A stretch of DNA of 64,000 nucleotides. Origin: CAZKCI01 sp964551475. GTDB taxonomy: Bacteria > Auribacterota > Erginobacteria > Erginobacterales > CAZKCI01. The notes below the pieces were generated by a model. It saw only the letters and a program-made list of their open reading frames with translations. It was not told where the DNA came from and made no database searches. Where the stretch lies: assembly GCA_964551475.1 (NCBI GenBank), contig CAZKCI010000027.1:50753-114752 (forward strand), in the 5' to 3' direction. The stretch's first letter is position 1; every line of letters starts with the position of its first letter. Shown here one piece after another: positions 32,254 through 39,809 of the stretch. The position numbers and the translations under genes are program-made.

Positions 32254-33123
32254 ATGACTGCCGATCGCAAGAAAGTCCTCATCGCCGACGCCGACAACAC
32301 GCTGTATTCCTGGGTGGACTACATCGTCCCCTCGCTGGAAGCGATGGTCGACGCCCTGGCCCGGGTCACCGGCTTCAGCCGGGACGATATCGCCTCCTCC
32401 ATGCGGAAGGTTTTCGAGAAGTTCAACACCAACGAATACGCCTTCGTCCTCCAGGAGGCGGAGATCTTCGCGGACCTGAGGAAGGATTTCGCCCGCTTCC
32501 AGGAGCACGTGATCAACCCCAGCCGCTATGCCTTCAACCGCGCCCGGGAGCAGTGCCTACAGCCTTATCCGGGCGTGAGAAAGACACTGCGCCATCTGGT
32601 CAACCGGGGGATCAAGATCTTCGTCCTCTCCGATGCCCCCTCCTTCTCGGCCGAACAGCGGCTGAAACGGCTGGAGATCTCCCCTTACGTCACCGCCCTT
32701 TACGCCTTGAAGACCTATCCCCTTCCCCGCTCCACCCATCTCGACGAGGCGATACTGAACCGGATGAAGGTCGGCTACTACCGTTCCCAGGTGGGGAAAG
32801 TGGTGGAGATGGACCACGCCTTCGAGAAGCCGAACCCCGAGGGCCTCGGCCAGCTCCTGCGCCGGGAGCGGATCCGTCCGGAGCAGGCCGTCCTGGTCGG
32901 GGACAATGCGAAGAAGGACATCGTGGTCGCCCGCGCCTGCTCCGTGGCCGACGTCTGGGCCCGCTACGGGACCGTGATCGCTCCCGAAATGAGGGCCCGG
33001 CTCTCCTATTATTCCGCCCCTTCCGTCCAGCGGCGCAACGTGTCCGCCGAGGGCGAAGTCCAGATCGTCCCCACCCATACCATCGACCGCTTCGACCAGC
33101 TCCTCGAGCTGGGACTATTCTAA
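32254..33123 (+). CDS. HAD superfamily hydrolase
   Basis: 289 residues from the ATG at 32254. HAD motif I is D-A-D-N-T-L-Y, so the second Asp of D-x-D is retained; motif II is V-L-S-D-A-P-S; the motif III Lys lies in F-E-K-P-N-P-E-G; motif IV is V-G-D-N-A-K-K-D. The cap is long and helical. Substrate unknown. It is a single-gene unit followed by the 33198-33250 stem-loop. An upstream in-frame ATG at 32179 lies inside a hairpin and is not used. Confidence 0.88.
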   Translation: MTADRKKVLIADADNTLYSWVDYIVPSLEAMVDALARVTGFSRDDIASSMRKVFEKFNTNEYAFVLQEAEIFADLRKDFARFQEHVINPSRYAFNRAREQCLQPYPGVRKTLRHLVNRGIKIFVLSDAPSFSAEQRLKRLEISPYVTALYALKTYPLPRSTHLDEAILNRMKVGYYRSQVGKVVEMDHAFEKPNPEGLGQLLRRERIRPEQAVLVGDNAKKDIVVARACSVADVWARYGTVIAPEMRARLSYYSAPSVQRRNVSAEGEVQIVPTHTIDRFDQLLELGLF

Positions 33124-33137
33124 GGCGGACACGACCG

Positions 33138-33192
33138 AAGAAAGCCGCGCCCGCCGAAGCCTCGGCTTCGGCGGGCAAGGATTACGCGGATT
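33138..33192. repeat. family R repeat interrupted by a second hairpin repeat
   Basis: AAGAAAGCCGCG (33138-33149) and GATTACGCGGATT (33180-33192) together reproduce the 25-mer found intact at 58486 and 19106. A 30-bp hairpin unit (GCCCGCCGAAGCC / GGCTTCGGCGGGC) is inserted precisely between them. Confidence 0.8.
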
Positions 33193-33197
33193 GGGAA

Positions 33198-33250
33198 GCA
33201 GTTAAAAACCCCGAGAGGTCCGAAACGGACCTCTCGGGGTTTTTAACTGC
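33198..33250. terminator. bidirectional terminator: perfect 25-bp inverted repeat, 3-nt loop
   Basis: Arms GCAGTTAAAAACCCCGAGAG... and its complement pair perfectly over 25 bp around AAA. The A tract before and T tract after a GC-rich core make it an intrinsic terminator in both directions: for the HAD gene (plus) and tRNA-Gln (minus). Its right arm overlaps the last 4 nt of the tRNA. Confidence 0.85.
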
Positions 33251-33318
33251 GGGACCAGGGTTCGAACCTGGGTCAGGTGATCCAGAGTCACCCGTCCTAC
33301 CAATTGGACGATCCCGCA
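33247..33318 (-). tRNA. tRNA-Gln (CTG)
   Basis: Minus-strand cloverleaf: acceptor TGCGGGA/TCCCGCA, D arm GTCCAATTGGTAGGAC, anticodon stem-loop GGTGA-CTCTGGA-TCACC (anticodon CTG), and T arm CCAGG-TTCGAAC-CCTGG. No CCA encoded. The 3' end is embedded in the inverted repeat of the terminator. Confidence 0.95.
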
Positions 33319-33320
33319 CC

Positions 33321-33349
33321 TTCAGCATTTTCCTATGGAAAATGCTGAA
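33321..33349. repeat. perfect 13-bp palindrome upstream of tRNA-Gln
   Basis: TTCAGCATTTTCC and GGAAAATGCTGAA flank TAT. It lies 2 bp before the 5' end of tRNA-Gln and after the hpt gene, and has no U tract in the hpt direction. Confidence 0.65.
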
Positions 33350-33386
33350 AATATATACACCACGTTTGTCCCGGATTCCAGCGGAT

Positions 33387-34022
33387 TTAAGGCCGCCTCA
33401 GCTTCGCGAAGATTCCCGCCGCCGCGCTACGCGCTATGGCGGGCAGGCGGGTGAGGCGCGTCTTCCTCGACTCCGACAACGCCGGCGGGGCTTCCCCCTC
33501 CCCCAGGCGCGCGATGTAGGGCAGATGGCGATATTTGTCCTCGAAGTCCAGGCCGTAACCGTAGACGAAGACATTGGGGATGGAAAAACCCGTGTAATCC
33601 GCCTTCACCTCGATCACCCGCGGATGCTGCTTCTCCAGGAGAACGCAGACCTTGACCTGCCGGGGGCCGAAGCGCTGGAGATGCTCCTTGATCCAGCCCA
33701 GCGTCTTCCCGGTGTCGAGGATGTCGTCCACCAGAAGAATGCTCTTTCCCCGGATGTCCGAGGAGATCTCCTTCTCCAGCGTCACCACCCCGAGCGAGGA
33801 CCGCGAGGAGCCGTAGCTGGAAACGCCGATGAAGTCGAAGGCGATCTGGCGGGGGAAGGCCCGGACCAGGTCGGCCAGGAAGAGAACGGACCCCTTGAGA
33901 ACGGCGACCATGACCAGGTCTTCCCCCCAATGATCGGCCTCGATCTCACCCGCCATTTCCAGTATCCGTTTCCGGATGCGTCGGGGAGTGAATAGGATGT
34001 GGAGGCGGTCGTCTATCTTCAT
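33387..34022 (-). CDS. hpt: hypoxanthine phosphoribosyltransferase
   Basis: 211 residues against the usual about 180. The PRPP-binding loop is I-L-L-V-D-D-I-L-D-T-G-K-T-L (about 95-108), preceded by the L-K-G-S flexible loop and followed by F-V-Y-G-Y-G-L-D-F. It salvages hypoxanthine and guanine. The last about 30 residues (ending A-I-A-R-S-A-A-A-G-I-F-A-K-L-R-R-P) go beyond the family core and are encoded by repeat words (CGCTACGCGCTATGGCGGGC), so the C-terminus has been extended by the spacer. Start ATG 34022. Confidence 0.93.
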   Translation of the reverse strand: MKIDDRLHILFTPRRIRKRILEMAGEIEADHWGEDLVMVAVLKGSVLFLADLVRAFPRQIAFDFIGVSSYGSSRSSLGVVTLEKEISSDIRGKSILLVDDILDTGKTLGWIKEHLQRFGPRQVKVCVLLEKQHPRVIEVKADYTGFSIPNVFVYGYGLDFEDKYRHLPYIARLGEGEAPPALSESRKTRLTRLPAIARSAAAGIFAKLRRP

Positions 34023-34068
34023 CGGATGCCGATGGCCTGAACCTTTAAGAGTCTTTTCCGTATCCGGA

Positions 34069-34389
34069 TCAGAGGCGGGCGGTCAGCCAGTCGGAGAGGG
34101 CGGCGGCGGGGACGAATCCCACCGACTGGTCCCCGGCCCGGCCGTTCTTGAACAGGATCAGAGTCGGGATGGACATCACGCCGAACTTCCCCGCCGAAGC
34201 GGGGTTCTGGTCGATGTCGATCTTGGCGACCGTGGCCTTCCCCTCGAATTTCTTCGCGATCTCTTCCAGCGCCGGGGCGAGCATCCGGCAGGGGCCGCAC
34301 CAGGAGGCCCAGAAATCGACCAGGACCGGGAGGGATGATTTGACCACCTTCTCTTCGAAATCAGCATCGGTCACGTGAATCAAAGCCAT
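34069..34389 (-). CDS. trxA: thioredoxin
   Basis: 106 residues from the ATG at 34389, which has the ribosome site AGGAGAGG. Active site W-C-G-P-C (C31, C34), K-I-D-I-D-Q-N-P, and the cis-Pro motif S-I-P-T-L-I-L-F. A general protein disulfide reductase. The upstream extension of the frame (to 34617) is repeat DNA. A rubredoxin gene follows upstream on the same strand. Confidence 0.96.
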   Translation of the reverse strand: MALIHVTDADFEEKVVKSSLPVLVDFWASWCGPCRMLAPALEEIAKKFEGKATVAKIDIDQNPASAGKFGVMSIPTLILFKNGRAGDQSVGFVPAAALSDWLTARL

Positions 34390-34463
34390 GATTCCTCTCC
34401 TTTTCCCGACTGTGATAACTCGATGTTGTTCTTTGCGCGGGAACAGATCGTTTGATCGCATCG

Positions 34464-34518
34464 TGTAGGCCGGTTCTATGAACCGGCGACCGGCGCCGCC
34501 TCGCAGAGGCGGCCTACA
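34464..34518. repeat. family H repeat, copy 2
   Basis: TGTAGGCCGGTTCTATGAACCGGC and GCCGCCTCGCAGAGGCGGC hairpins, closed by CCTACA. Lies between trxA and the rubredoxin gene. The rest of the 34390-34634 gap shows no gene. Confidence 0.85.
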
Positions 34519-34634
34519 ATAGCACGGTGACGGGTCAAGGCTCACTCTCCGAACAGGCGTACCGGCGGCAACAGCGAGGACACGCCTGAAAGTTAAGCGG
34601 CGAGCCAGCGGCAACAAATATCCGCGCGACGACG

Positions 34635-34793
34635 CTACGCCTTCTCGAATTGGTCCTTGCCCGCTCCGCAGATCGGGCAGACCCAGTCCAGGGGAAGCTT
34701 CTCGAACGGCGTGCCCGGTTTGACCCCCGCGTCCGGATCCCCCTGGGCGGGATCATAGATGTATCCGCAGACCACGCATTTCCACTTGTCCAT
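34635..34793 (-). CDS. rubredoxin
   Basis: A 52-residue gene: M-D-K-W-K-C-V-V-C-G-Y-I-Y-D-P then D-W-V-C-P-I-C-G-A-G-K-D-Q-F. The four iron ligands C6, C9, C39 and C42 are in standard C-x-x-C pairs. A consensus AGGAGG lies 6 bp before the ATG. It carries single electrons, commonly in oxygen or superoxide defence. A reductase gene lies just upstream (34927-35646) and could be its partner, but that is inference. Confidence 0.96.
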   Translation of the reverse strand: MDKWKCVVCGYIYDPAQGDPDAGVKPGTPFEKLPLDWVCPICGAGKDQFEKA

Positions 34794-34843
34794 CGCTTCC
34801 TCCTGGTTCCCTCCGTTGACCGTTGACAGAAACGCAAATGCAT

Positions 34844-34897
34844 CTTAGGAAACCATGAACCCAGGAGCATTTTAAATTCTCCTTCCTGGTTTCCTAA
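34844..34897. repeat. family E palindromic repeat, copy 2
   Basis: CTTAGGAAACCATGAACCC and CTCCTTCCTGGTTTCCTAA are inverted arms, matching copy 1 at 21280-21350. Confidence 0.85.
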
Positions 34898-34926
34898 TAT
34901 GTTATTCCGCCGGGCGTCTGTCTCGT

Positions 34927-35646
34927 TCAGTACCCCGCGAAATTCTCCAGCATCACCTTTTCGGCTGGGATCTTGAGCTCGTCCTTGAGAGTGGAGGCGA
35001 TCGCGGCCACCATCCCCGGAGGCCCGCAGACGAAAAAGAGGCGGCGGGAATAGTCGGGCAGTTCGCTCCTCACCATCTCGGCACCGAGTCGCCCCGTCCT
35101 CCCCCGCCAGCCCGGCGGGGGGGCCTCGTCGGTGACCGAATAGATGAAGCGGAGACGGGGGTTCTTCGCCGCCATTTCGTCAAAATCCTCCCGGAAGATG
35201 ATGGCCTTCTCGGTGCGGGCGGTGTAGAGAACGACGGCGTCGCTGGAGGCGGAGGTATCGGCGAGATAGCGGCAGATGGAGCGGATGGGCGTGATCCCGA
35301 TGCCGCCGGAAAGAAAAGCGGGATAGGGGTGGTTCCCCTCGAAGACGAAACGGCCGAGGGGGAGCTTCATCCGGACGGCGGTCCCCGGCGTAATCGCCCG
35401 CAGGGCCTGGGAGAAAGAGCTCCGGGAAAGCCTCTTGGTGAACTCGAAGTAGCCCTTCTCGGTCGGCGAGTTGGAGAAAGAGAAGTAGTGGGACTCCTCC
35501 CCCGCCCCCGTTTTCAGGAAAAGCTGGAAGAACTGGCCGGGGCGGAAAGAGATCCCCCCGGGGTCGCGGAAGCGGAAGCTCATCACCCCTTCCGTCCGGG
35601 GAATCGCGGCCATCAGCTCGGTGCAAATTTCCCGGATCGCGCTCAT
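34927..35646 (-). CDS. ferredoxin/flavodoxin-NADP reductase-like FAD oxidoreductase
   Basis: 239 residues. The FAD-binding motif is H-Y-F-S-F-S-N-S-P (an R-x-Y-S variant with His in place of Arg), the NAD-binding motif is S-G-G-I-G-I-T-P-I, and the C-terminal signature is F-V-C-G-P-P-G-M. A soluble single-domain reductase with no iron-sulfur domain. The ATG overlaps the stop of the upstream DUF362 gene (ATGA), so the two are co-translated. The rubredoxin encoded nearby is a possible acceptor. Confidence 0.88.
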   Translation of the reverse strand: MSAIREICTELMAAIPRTEGVMSFRFRDPGGISFRPGQFFQLFLKTGAGEESHYFSFSNSPTEKGYFEFTKRLSRSSFSQALRAITPGTAVRMKLPLGRFVFEGNHPYPAFLSGGIGITPIRSICRYLADTSASSDAVVLYTARTEKAIIFREDFDEMAAKNPRLRFIYSVTDEAPPPGWRGRTGRLGAEMVRSELPDYSRRLFFVCGPPGMVAAIASTLKDELKIPAEKVMLENFAGY

Positions 35647-36995
35647 AGCGATTCCGAAAGTATCACGAAATCCGTGAGGTCGACAACCCCGTTCTGGTCG
35701 ATGTCGGCGGGAGAAAACGAGACGTCTCCCCAGCGGCTCATCACGATCCCGAGGTCCCGGCTGTCCGTCAACCCGTCGCCGTTGACGTCGGCGCCGAGGA
35801 CGAGCATCTCCTCCTCGTCCGCGGTCACGGAGCCGACCGCGATCCCGGCCTCCGGGTCGGCGAGTCCCCCGCGGGAGTTGATCGTGTCCCGGGCGGAGTT
35901 GAGCCAGGCGGCGATCCCGGAGAAGGAAGGATGGTGGCGGGGGTTCAGGTCGATCGGGTAGAGAATGTATTTTGCGGCCCAGTAGTCGAGCGCCACCGGG
36001 TCCTGGGAGGCGAGAATCTGATTCCGGCGGACGGTGGCCGAGGCGGGATAGCCGGTGATCGAGAGATGGGAGACCCAGATCGCGTCGATGATGTTCAGGA
36101 CCGGTGTCCGGACCGAGGCCGCCATCTTCCCCGCTGTCTCCCCCAGCCCCCGGTAGTGGCGGAAAGGGCTGTTCCCGTCGGACATGGAGAGCACCCCGTA
36201 GAAGTGCTTGAGCGCGGCCGTGATCTCGGATCCTCCCGCGTCGTGGTGCTTGAGGACGGGGATGTTGATCAGCTTGAGGTTCTGCGCGTAGCCGCTCCCG
36301 GTCCAGATCCCCTCCCGGAGTTCCACCCGCCTCCCTCCCGCAGTGGTGAAGCACGGATAGGAGACGTTCTCGTAGGAACGGTAGCCGTCGGTCGCGTGGT
36401 CCCCGGCCGGGCAGGAAACGCCGCGGACGGTGTCGAGGAGGCGGGCGGAAACGCGGGGATCGGCGAAGACCGAGTCCACCAGATAAAGAAAGCTGTGCGA
36501 CTCGTCGTTGGCGTTGGCCCTGACCGAGGCGTCCCCGTCGTAGGAGGAGGCGGTGGCGCAGTTCAGGGACCCCCTCCCCTGCCCGTTTTCCATGATCACC
36601 ACTTCCCCCTGGAAACCGTCCGGGTGGTCGAGGATCGCGCGGATGACGCCGCGGACCAGGTCGGAGTTAGTGCAGCCCCGGTATTTCCACTGCGCGTTCA
36701 CCTTGAGAAGGACGACGTCGTCGGCGGCGATCATCCCCCCCGGTCCGGAGAGAAGAGACTCCTCGGCCGAACGGTAGAACTGGAGCCCCCGCCCCCCCAT
36801 CAGGTAGAGGAGGCGATGGACGGCGGCGTGGGCGTGGGGATTCGACGGGTCGGTAAACGGCTGATCGGGGATGCCGGTGATCCAGAAGAGGTCGTTGCGG
36901 ACAGCCGAGCGGGGACGGGCGAAGAGGCGGAAAGGACGCGCCAGCGGAGCGGCGAGCGCCCCGGCGGCCAGCTTCAGGAAATCACGGCGGTTCAT
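35643..36995 (-). CDS. Tat-exported DUF362-like protein with dockerin-like EF-hand tail
   Basis: 450 residues. The N-terminus M-N-R-R-D-F-L-K-L-A-A-G is a twin-arginine signal. The middle (about 80-370) fits DUF362 (V-L-L-K-V-N near the start, N-I-P-V-L-K-H-H, then S-Q-D-P-V-A-L-D-Y-W). The last 50 residues carry two calcium-loop repeats, A-D-V-N-G-D-G-L-T-D-S-R-D and A-D-I-D-Q-N-G-V-V-D-L-T-D, typical of dockerin type I. No CxxC-rich ferredoxin part is present. Substrate unknown; Tat export implies folding, possibly with a cofactor, before transport. Confidence 0.85.
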   Translation of the reverse strand: MNRRDFLKLAAGALAAPLARPFRLFARPRSAVRNDLFWITGIPDQPFTDPSNPHAHAAVHRLLYLMGGRGLQFYRSAEESLLSGPGGMIAADDVVLLKVNAQWKYRGCTNSDLVRGVIRAILDHPDGFQGEVVIMENGQGRGSLNCATASSYDGDASVRANANDESHSFLYLVDSVFADPRVSARLLDTVRGVSCPAGDHATDGYRSYENVSYPCFTTAGGRRVELREGIWTGSGYAQNLKLINIPVLKHHDAGGSEITAALKHFYGVLSMSDGNSPFRHYRGLGETAGKMAASVRTPVLNIIDAIWVSHLSITGYPASATVRRNQILASQDPVALDYWAAKYILYPIDLNPRHHPSFSGIAAWLNSARDTINSRGGLADPEAGIAVGSVTADEEEMLVLGADVNGDGLTDSRDLGIVMSRWGDVSFSPADIDQNGVVDLTDFVILSESL

Positions 36996-37042
36996 ACCGA
37001 AGTATATAGTAAAATCGGGCCGCCGGCAAGGAACCTGAATCG

Positions 37043-37720
37043 GTGAAAATGATCCCCCAATCTTTTCGTCTCGTGGTTTTCGACCTGGACGGCACCCTGG
37101 TCGACACGCTGGCCGACATCACGACCGCCGTCAACCGGATGCTCAATGACCTCTCCCTTCCCCCGCGAACGGAGACGGAGGTGCGCTCGCTGATCGGTCA
37201 CGGGGTGGAGGTCCTGGTCGGGCGGATCGTGGGGGCGGAGAAAGGCCCCCTGCTCGATCGCGCACTGGGACTTTTCCTGGATTATCGGATGGACGCCGGT
37301 GCAAAACGCTGCCGCCTCTACCCGGGAGTGCGGGAGACGCTGGACAACCTCCGCGAGCTCAAGCTCGCCGTCGTCTCCAACGGGCGCAAGTCGATGGTGG
37401 ACCTGGTCCTCCAATCCTGCGGGATCGCGGGATATTTCCAGTCCGCGCTCGGCGGCGATTCCGTCCGCTGCCGCAAGCCCTCCCCCTGCCCGCTCCTCCA
37501 GGTGGCCGCGGCAGTGGGGGCGACGGCGGCGCAGACGCTGCTGGTGGGAGACATGATCGTGGACGTCGAGACCGGGCGGGCGGCCGGTATCAGAACCTGC
37601 GCCGTGACCTACGGCTTCGGGGAGAGGGCGGATTTGCGCGCGGCGGGCGCGGACTGGCTGATCGACCGGATCGGGGAACTGGTCCCCATCGTCCGCGCCG
37701 GCGGGGCGGGAAACATTTAA
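37043..37720 (+). CDS. gph: HAD phosphatase, phosphoglycolate phosphatase-like
   Basis: 225 residues. Motif I F-D-L-D-G-T-L-V-D-T, motif II V-S-N-G, motif III Lys in C-R-K-P-S-P, motif IV G-D-M-I-V-D-V-E-T-G. The cap is of the Gph/PGP type. The start is a GTG at 37043. The gene is divergent from the DUF362 gene, and the 47-bp gap contains TATATAGTA that could serve as a -10. Substrate specificity among small phosphoesters cannot be fixed. Confidence 0.87.
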   Translation: MKMIPQSFRLVVFDLDGTLVDTLADITTAVNRMLNDLSLPPRTETEVRSLIGHGVEVLVGRIVGAEKGPLLDRALGLFLDYRMDAGAKRCRLYPGVRETLDNLRELKLAVVSNGRKSMVDLVLQSCGIAGYFQSALGGDSVRCRKPSPCPLLQVAAAVGATAAQTLLVGDMIVDVETGRAAGIRTCAVTYGFGERADLRAAGADWLIDRIGELVPIVRAGGAGNI

Positions 37721-37953
37721 CTACGAATTGCGCGAATTATAACTACGAATTGCGCGAATTGGCTTGGCCGAAAATTCACTGCAAATTGCGCAAATTGAGC
37801 TCGGCTTTAGCCTGGCTGAAATTTATCCATAGCCATCAAGCCCAGCCAGGCCCAATTCGTGTAATTCGCGTAATTCGTAGTTATAAACGCGAGCCAAAGC
37901 CGAGCCAAATTCGCGCAATTCGTAGTTATAATTCGCGGAATTCGTAGTCTGGT
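37721..37953. repeat. family J repeat array (AACTACGAATTGCGCGAATT words, inverted)
   Basis: Left half: CTACGAATTGCGCGAATTA repeated, with GGCTTGGCC and GAGCTCGGC spacers. Right half: GTAATTCGTAGTTATAA and CGCAATTCGTAGTTATAA in inverse. The entire 233-bp gap from the gph stop to the radical SAM start is repeat. A longer copy lies at 59161-59540. Confidence 0.9.
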
Positions 37954-39411
37954 ATGAGAGCCCTCCTTGTCAACCCCTGGATCACCGACTTCGCCGCCTT
38001 CGACCTCTGGCTCAAACCCCTGGGTCTCCTCCGGGCGGCGGCCGCTTTCCGTTCCTGGGGATGGGAGGTCGACTATCTCGATTGCCTTGACCGGGCAAGG
38101 CCGCAAAACAGTGGAGCCGCGACCGACGCCGCTCAAGCTTCGGCGGGCAGGGATTTCACGGATTGCACGGATGACTCGGAAAGGAAACCCGTCGCTACGA
38201 CTTCGTATCCCCGATCGGGCCAGCCGCAGAAGCCTCCCCAAAGGGATGCCTTCGGGCGCGGGCGTTTTCCCAAGATAGAAATCGAGAAGCCCGCGGCCGT
38301 CCGCGATGTCCCCAAACGCTATTACCGTTACGGCATACCCCTCGATCTCTTCCGCGGGGAAGCCGCCAGGTTCCCCCGCCCCGACCTCATCGTAGTCGGT
38401 TCGACAATGACCTACTGGTATCCGGGCTATTCGTTGGCCGTCCGCCTGCTCAAAGAATTCTTTCCGAAGACGCCGGTGATACTGGGCGGCCTCTATCCGC
38501 GACTCTGTCCGGAACACGCCCGCACATTTTCCGGTGCGGATCATGTCCACGGCGGAGATATCAACGCTCTCGTCGGTCTCCTCAACTCGCTCAATCTCCC
38601 CGCGAAGACGGCCGGCTCCGACCTGGAACTCATCCCCGCCTACGACCTCCTCTCCGACCGTTCCGCTCTCCCCCTTCTCACGGGACGGGGCTGTTCTTTC
38701 TCCTGCACCTACTGCGCGGCCTCTCTCCTGGAACCGAAGACGGAGCGGCGCGACCCGGCAAACGTGGCGGACGAGATCGCTGCCCACGTCTCCCGCTATG
38801 GAACGGCCGATTTCGCCTTCTATGACAACGCTTTGCTCTACCGGTCCCAGGACCACATCGATCTCATCTTGAAGAAGGTAATCCGCCGGAATCTCACCGT
38901 CCGCTTTCACACGCCCAACGGCCTCCACGCACGTTTCCTGACGGGGGAGACCGCCCGACTGATGAAAAAGACTGGCTTCGCTACTATCCGCTTGGGTTTG
39001 GAGACCAGCGATACGGGACGGCAGGCAATGAGCGGAGGGAAGGTCGGCAACGCCGATCTCGATCGCGCGCTCGGCTTCCTCGAAAAGGCGGGATATCCGC
39101 GCCGGGAGATCGGCGTCTACATCCTCTTCGGCCTTCCCGGCCAGCCCCTGGAGGAGGCGGAGAAGGCCGCCGGTTTCGTGCGTTCGCTGGGCGCGCGCGC
39201 CTGCCTGGCCGAGTATTCGCCCATCCCATTGACGCCGGACTACCAACGCCTCGTCAACGAAGGCGTCATCGAAGCGGATCTCGATCCCCTCTGGCACAAC
39301 AACAGCATCTTCTATCTCAAGCAGAAGGGTTATTCCCTGGAGGCGGTGCGGGAACTCCGCACACGGGTAAAAGCTCTGAACCAGGGAGGAGGGACGGTGT
39401 CAAATTGTTAA
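37954..39411 (+). CDS. radical SAM protein (B12-binding-type N-domain) with repeat insertion
   Basis: 485 residues. The N-terminus A-L-L-V-N-P-W and later V-V-G-S-T-M-T-Y-W-Y-P-G resemble cobalamin-domain radical SAM proteins. The cluster motif is C-S-F-S-C-T-Y-C (about 248-255); later L-G-L-E-T-S and I-L-F-G-L-P-G-Q. Residues about 48-105 are an odd, Gln/Ser/Thr/Arg-rich segment encoded by intergenic repeat words (38095-38268). The last residues G-G-G-T-V-S-N-C come from a perfect palindrome that contains the stop. Substrate unknown. Confidence 0.83.
   Translation: MRALLVNPWITDFAAFDLWLKPLGLLRAAAAFRSWGWEVDYLDCLDRARPQNSGAATDAAQASAGRDFTDCTDDSERKPVATTSYPRSGQPQKPPQRDAFGRGRFPKIEIEKPAAVRDVPKRYYRYGIPLDLFRGEAARFPRPDLIVVGSTMTYWYPGYSLAVRLLKEFFPKTPVILGGLYPRLCPEHARTFSGADHVHGGDINALVGLLNSLNLPAKTAGSDLELIPAYDLLSDRSALPLLTGRGCSFSCTYCAASLLEPKTERRDPANVADEIAAHVSRYGTADFAFYDNALLYRSQDHIDLILKKVIRRNLTVRFHTPNGLHARFLTGETARLMKKTGFATIRLGLETSDTGRQAMSGGKVGNADLDRALGFLEKAGYPRREIGVYILFGLPGQPLEEAEKAAGFVRSLGARACLAEYSPIPLTPDYQRLVNEGVIEADLDPLWHNNSIFYLKQKGYSLEAVRELRTRVKALNQGGGTVSNC
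38095..38268. repeat. composite repeat insertion inside the radical SAM gene
   Basis: Contains CTTCGGCGGGCAGGGATT and CACGGATTGCACGGAT (compare 33165-33192), then CGATCGGGCC, then CCCCAAAGGGATGCC (compare 26709). It keeps the reading frame open across about 170 bp. Confidence 0.7.
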
Positions 39412-39446
39412 ATTCAATTTAACAATTTGACACCGTCCCTCCTCCC
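39384..39446. repeat. perfect 31-bp-arm palindrome at the radical SAM gene stop
   Basis: The arm from 39384 (GGGAGGAGGGACGGTGTC...TTAAATT) is matched exactly by its complement to 39446, with a single C at 39415 as centre. The TAA stop at 39409-39411 lies inside. GGACGGTGTC...GACACCGTCC ends resemble REP-type palindromes. Only 63 bp long and unaccompanied by a transposase. Confidence 0.9.
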
Positions 39447-39513
39447 TCCCTCCTTCCCTCTTCCTGCCTTGATCGCGATGATTGCGGGTGCTAGACTAAA
39501 AAGAGAGCGGGAT

Positions 39514-39735
39514 ATGAACGCCTACTGGAAAATGGTGTCTAAACTACTGATCGGAGCGGCCGTGGCGATACTCATCGGCGGCTGTGGGCGGGAGAAACCA
39601 TCCGCTCCGAACAAACGGGCAATCCCGGACAACCGAACCTCGCCGACGGTCAGCGCCCCCGCCGCTCCAACCGGCGTGGAGGCGAAAACCGCGGACACGG
39701 GCAAAGCCCGTTTTTGGAAAACCGTAGATTATTGA
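39514..39735 (+). CDS. small lipoprotein
   Basis: 73 residues from the ATG at 39514: M-N-A-Y-W-K-M-V-S-K, a hydrophobic core, then the lipobox L-I-G-G-C, so the mature protein begins G-C-G-R-E-K. The rest is Pro/Ala/Lys-rich and unstructured, ending W-K-T-V-D-Y where family C repeat words begin. No family recognised. It sits between two radical SAM genes on the same strand. Confidence 0.62.
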   Translation: MNAYWKMVSKLLIGAAVAILIGGCGREKPSAPNKRAIPDNRTSPTVSAPAAPTGVEAKTADTGKARFWKTVDY

Positions 39736-39788
39736 CCATCGATCATCGGTTACTGATCACTGATTACTGATCACTATTCATTGATTGC
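39736..39788. repeat. family C tandem words (ACTGATCACTGATTACTG)
   Basis: CCATCGATCATCGGTTACTG, ATCACTGATTACTGATCACT and similar words fill the space between the lipoprotein stop and the amrS-like start. Confidence 0.8.
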
Positions 39789-39809
39789 GGATCACTTCGG
39801 TATTGGACC

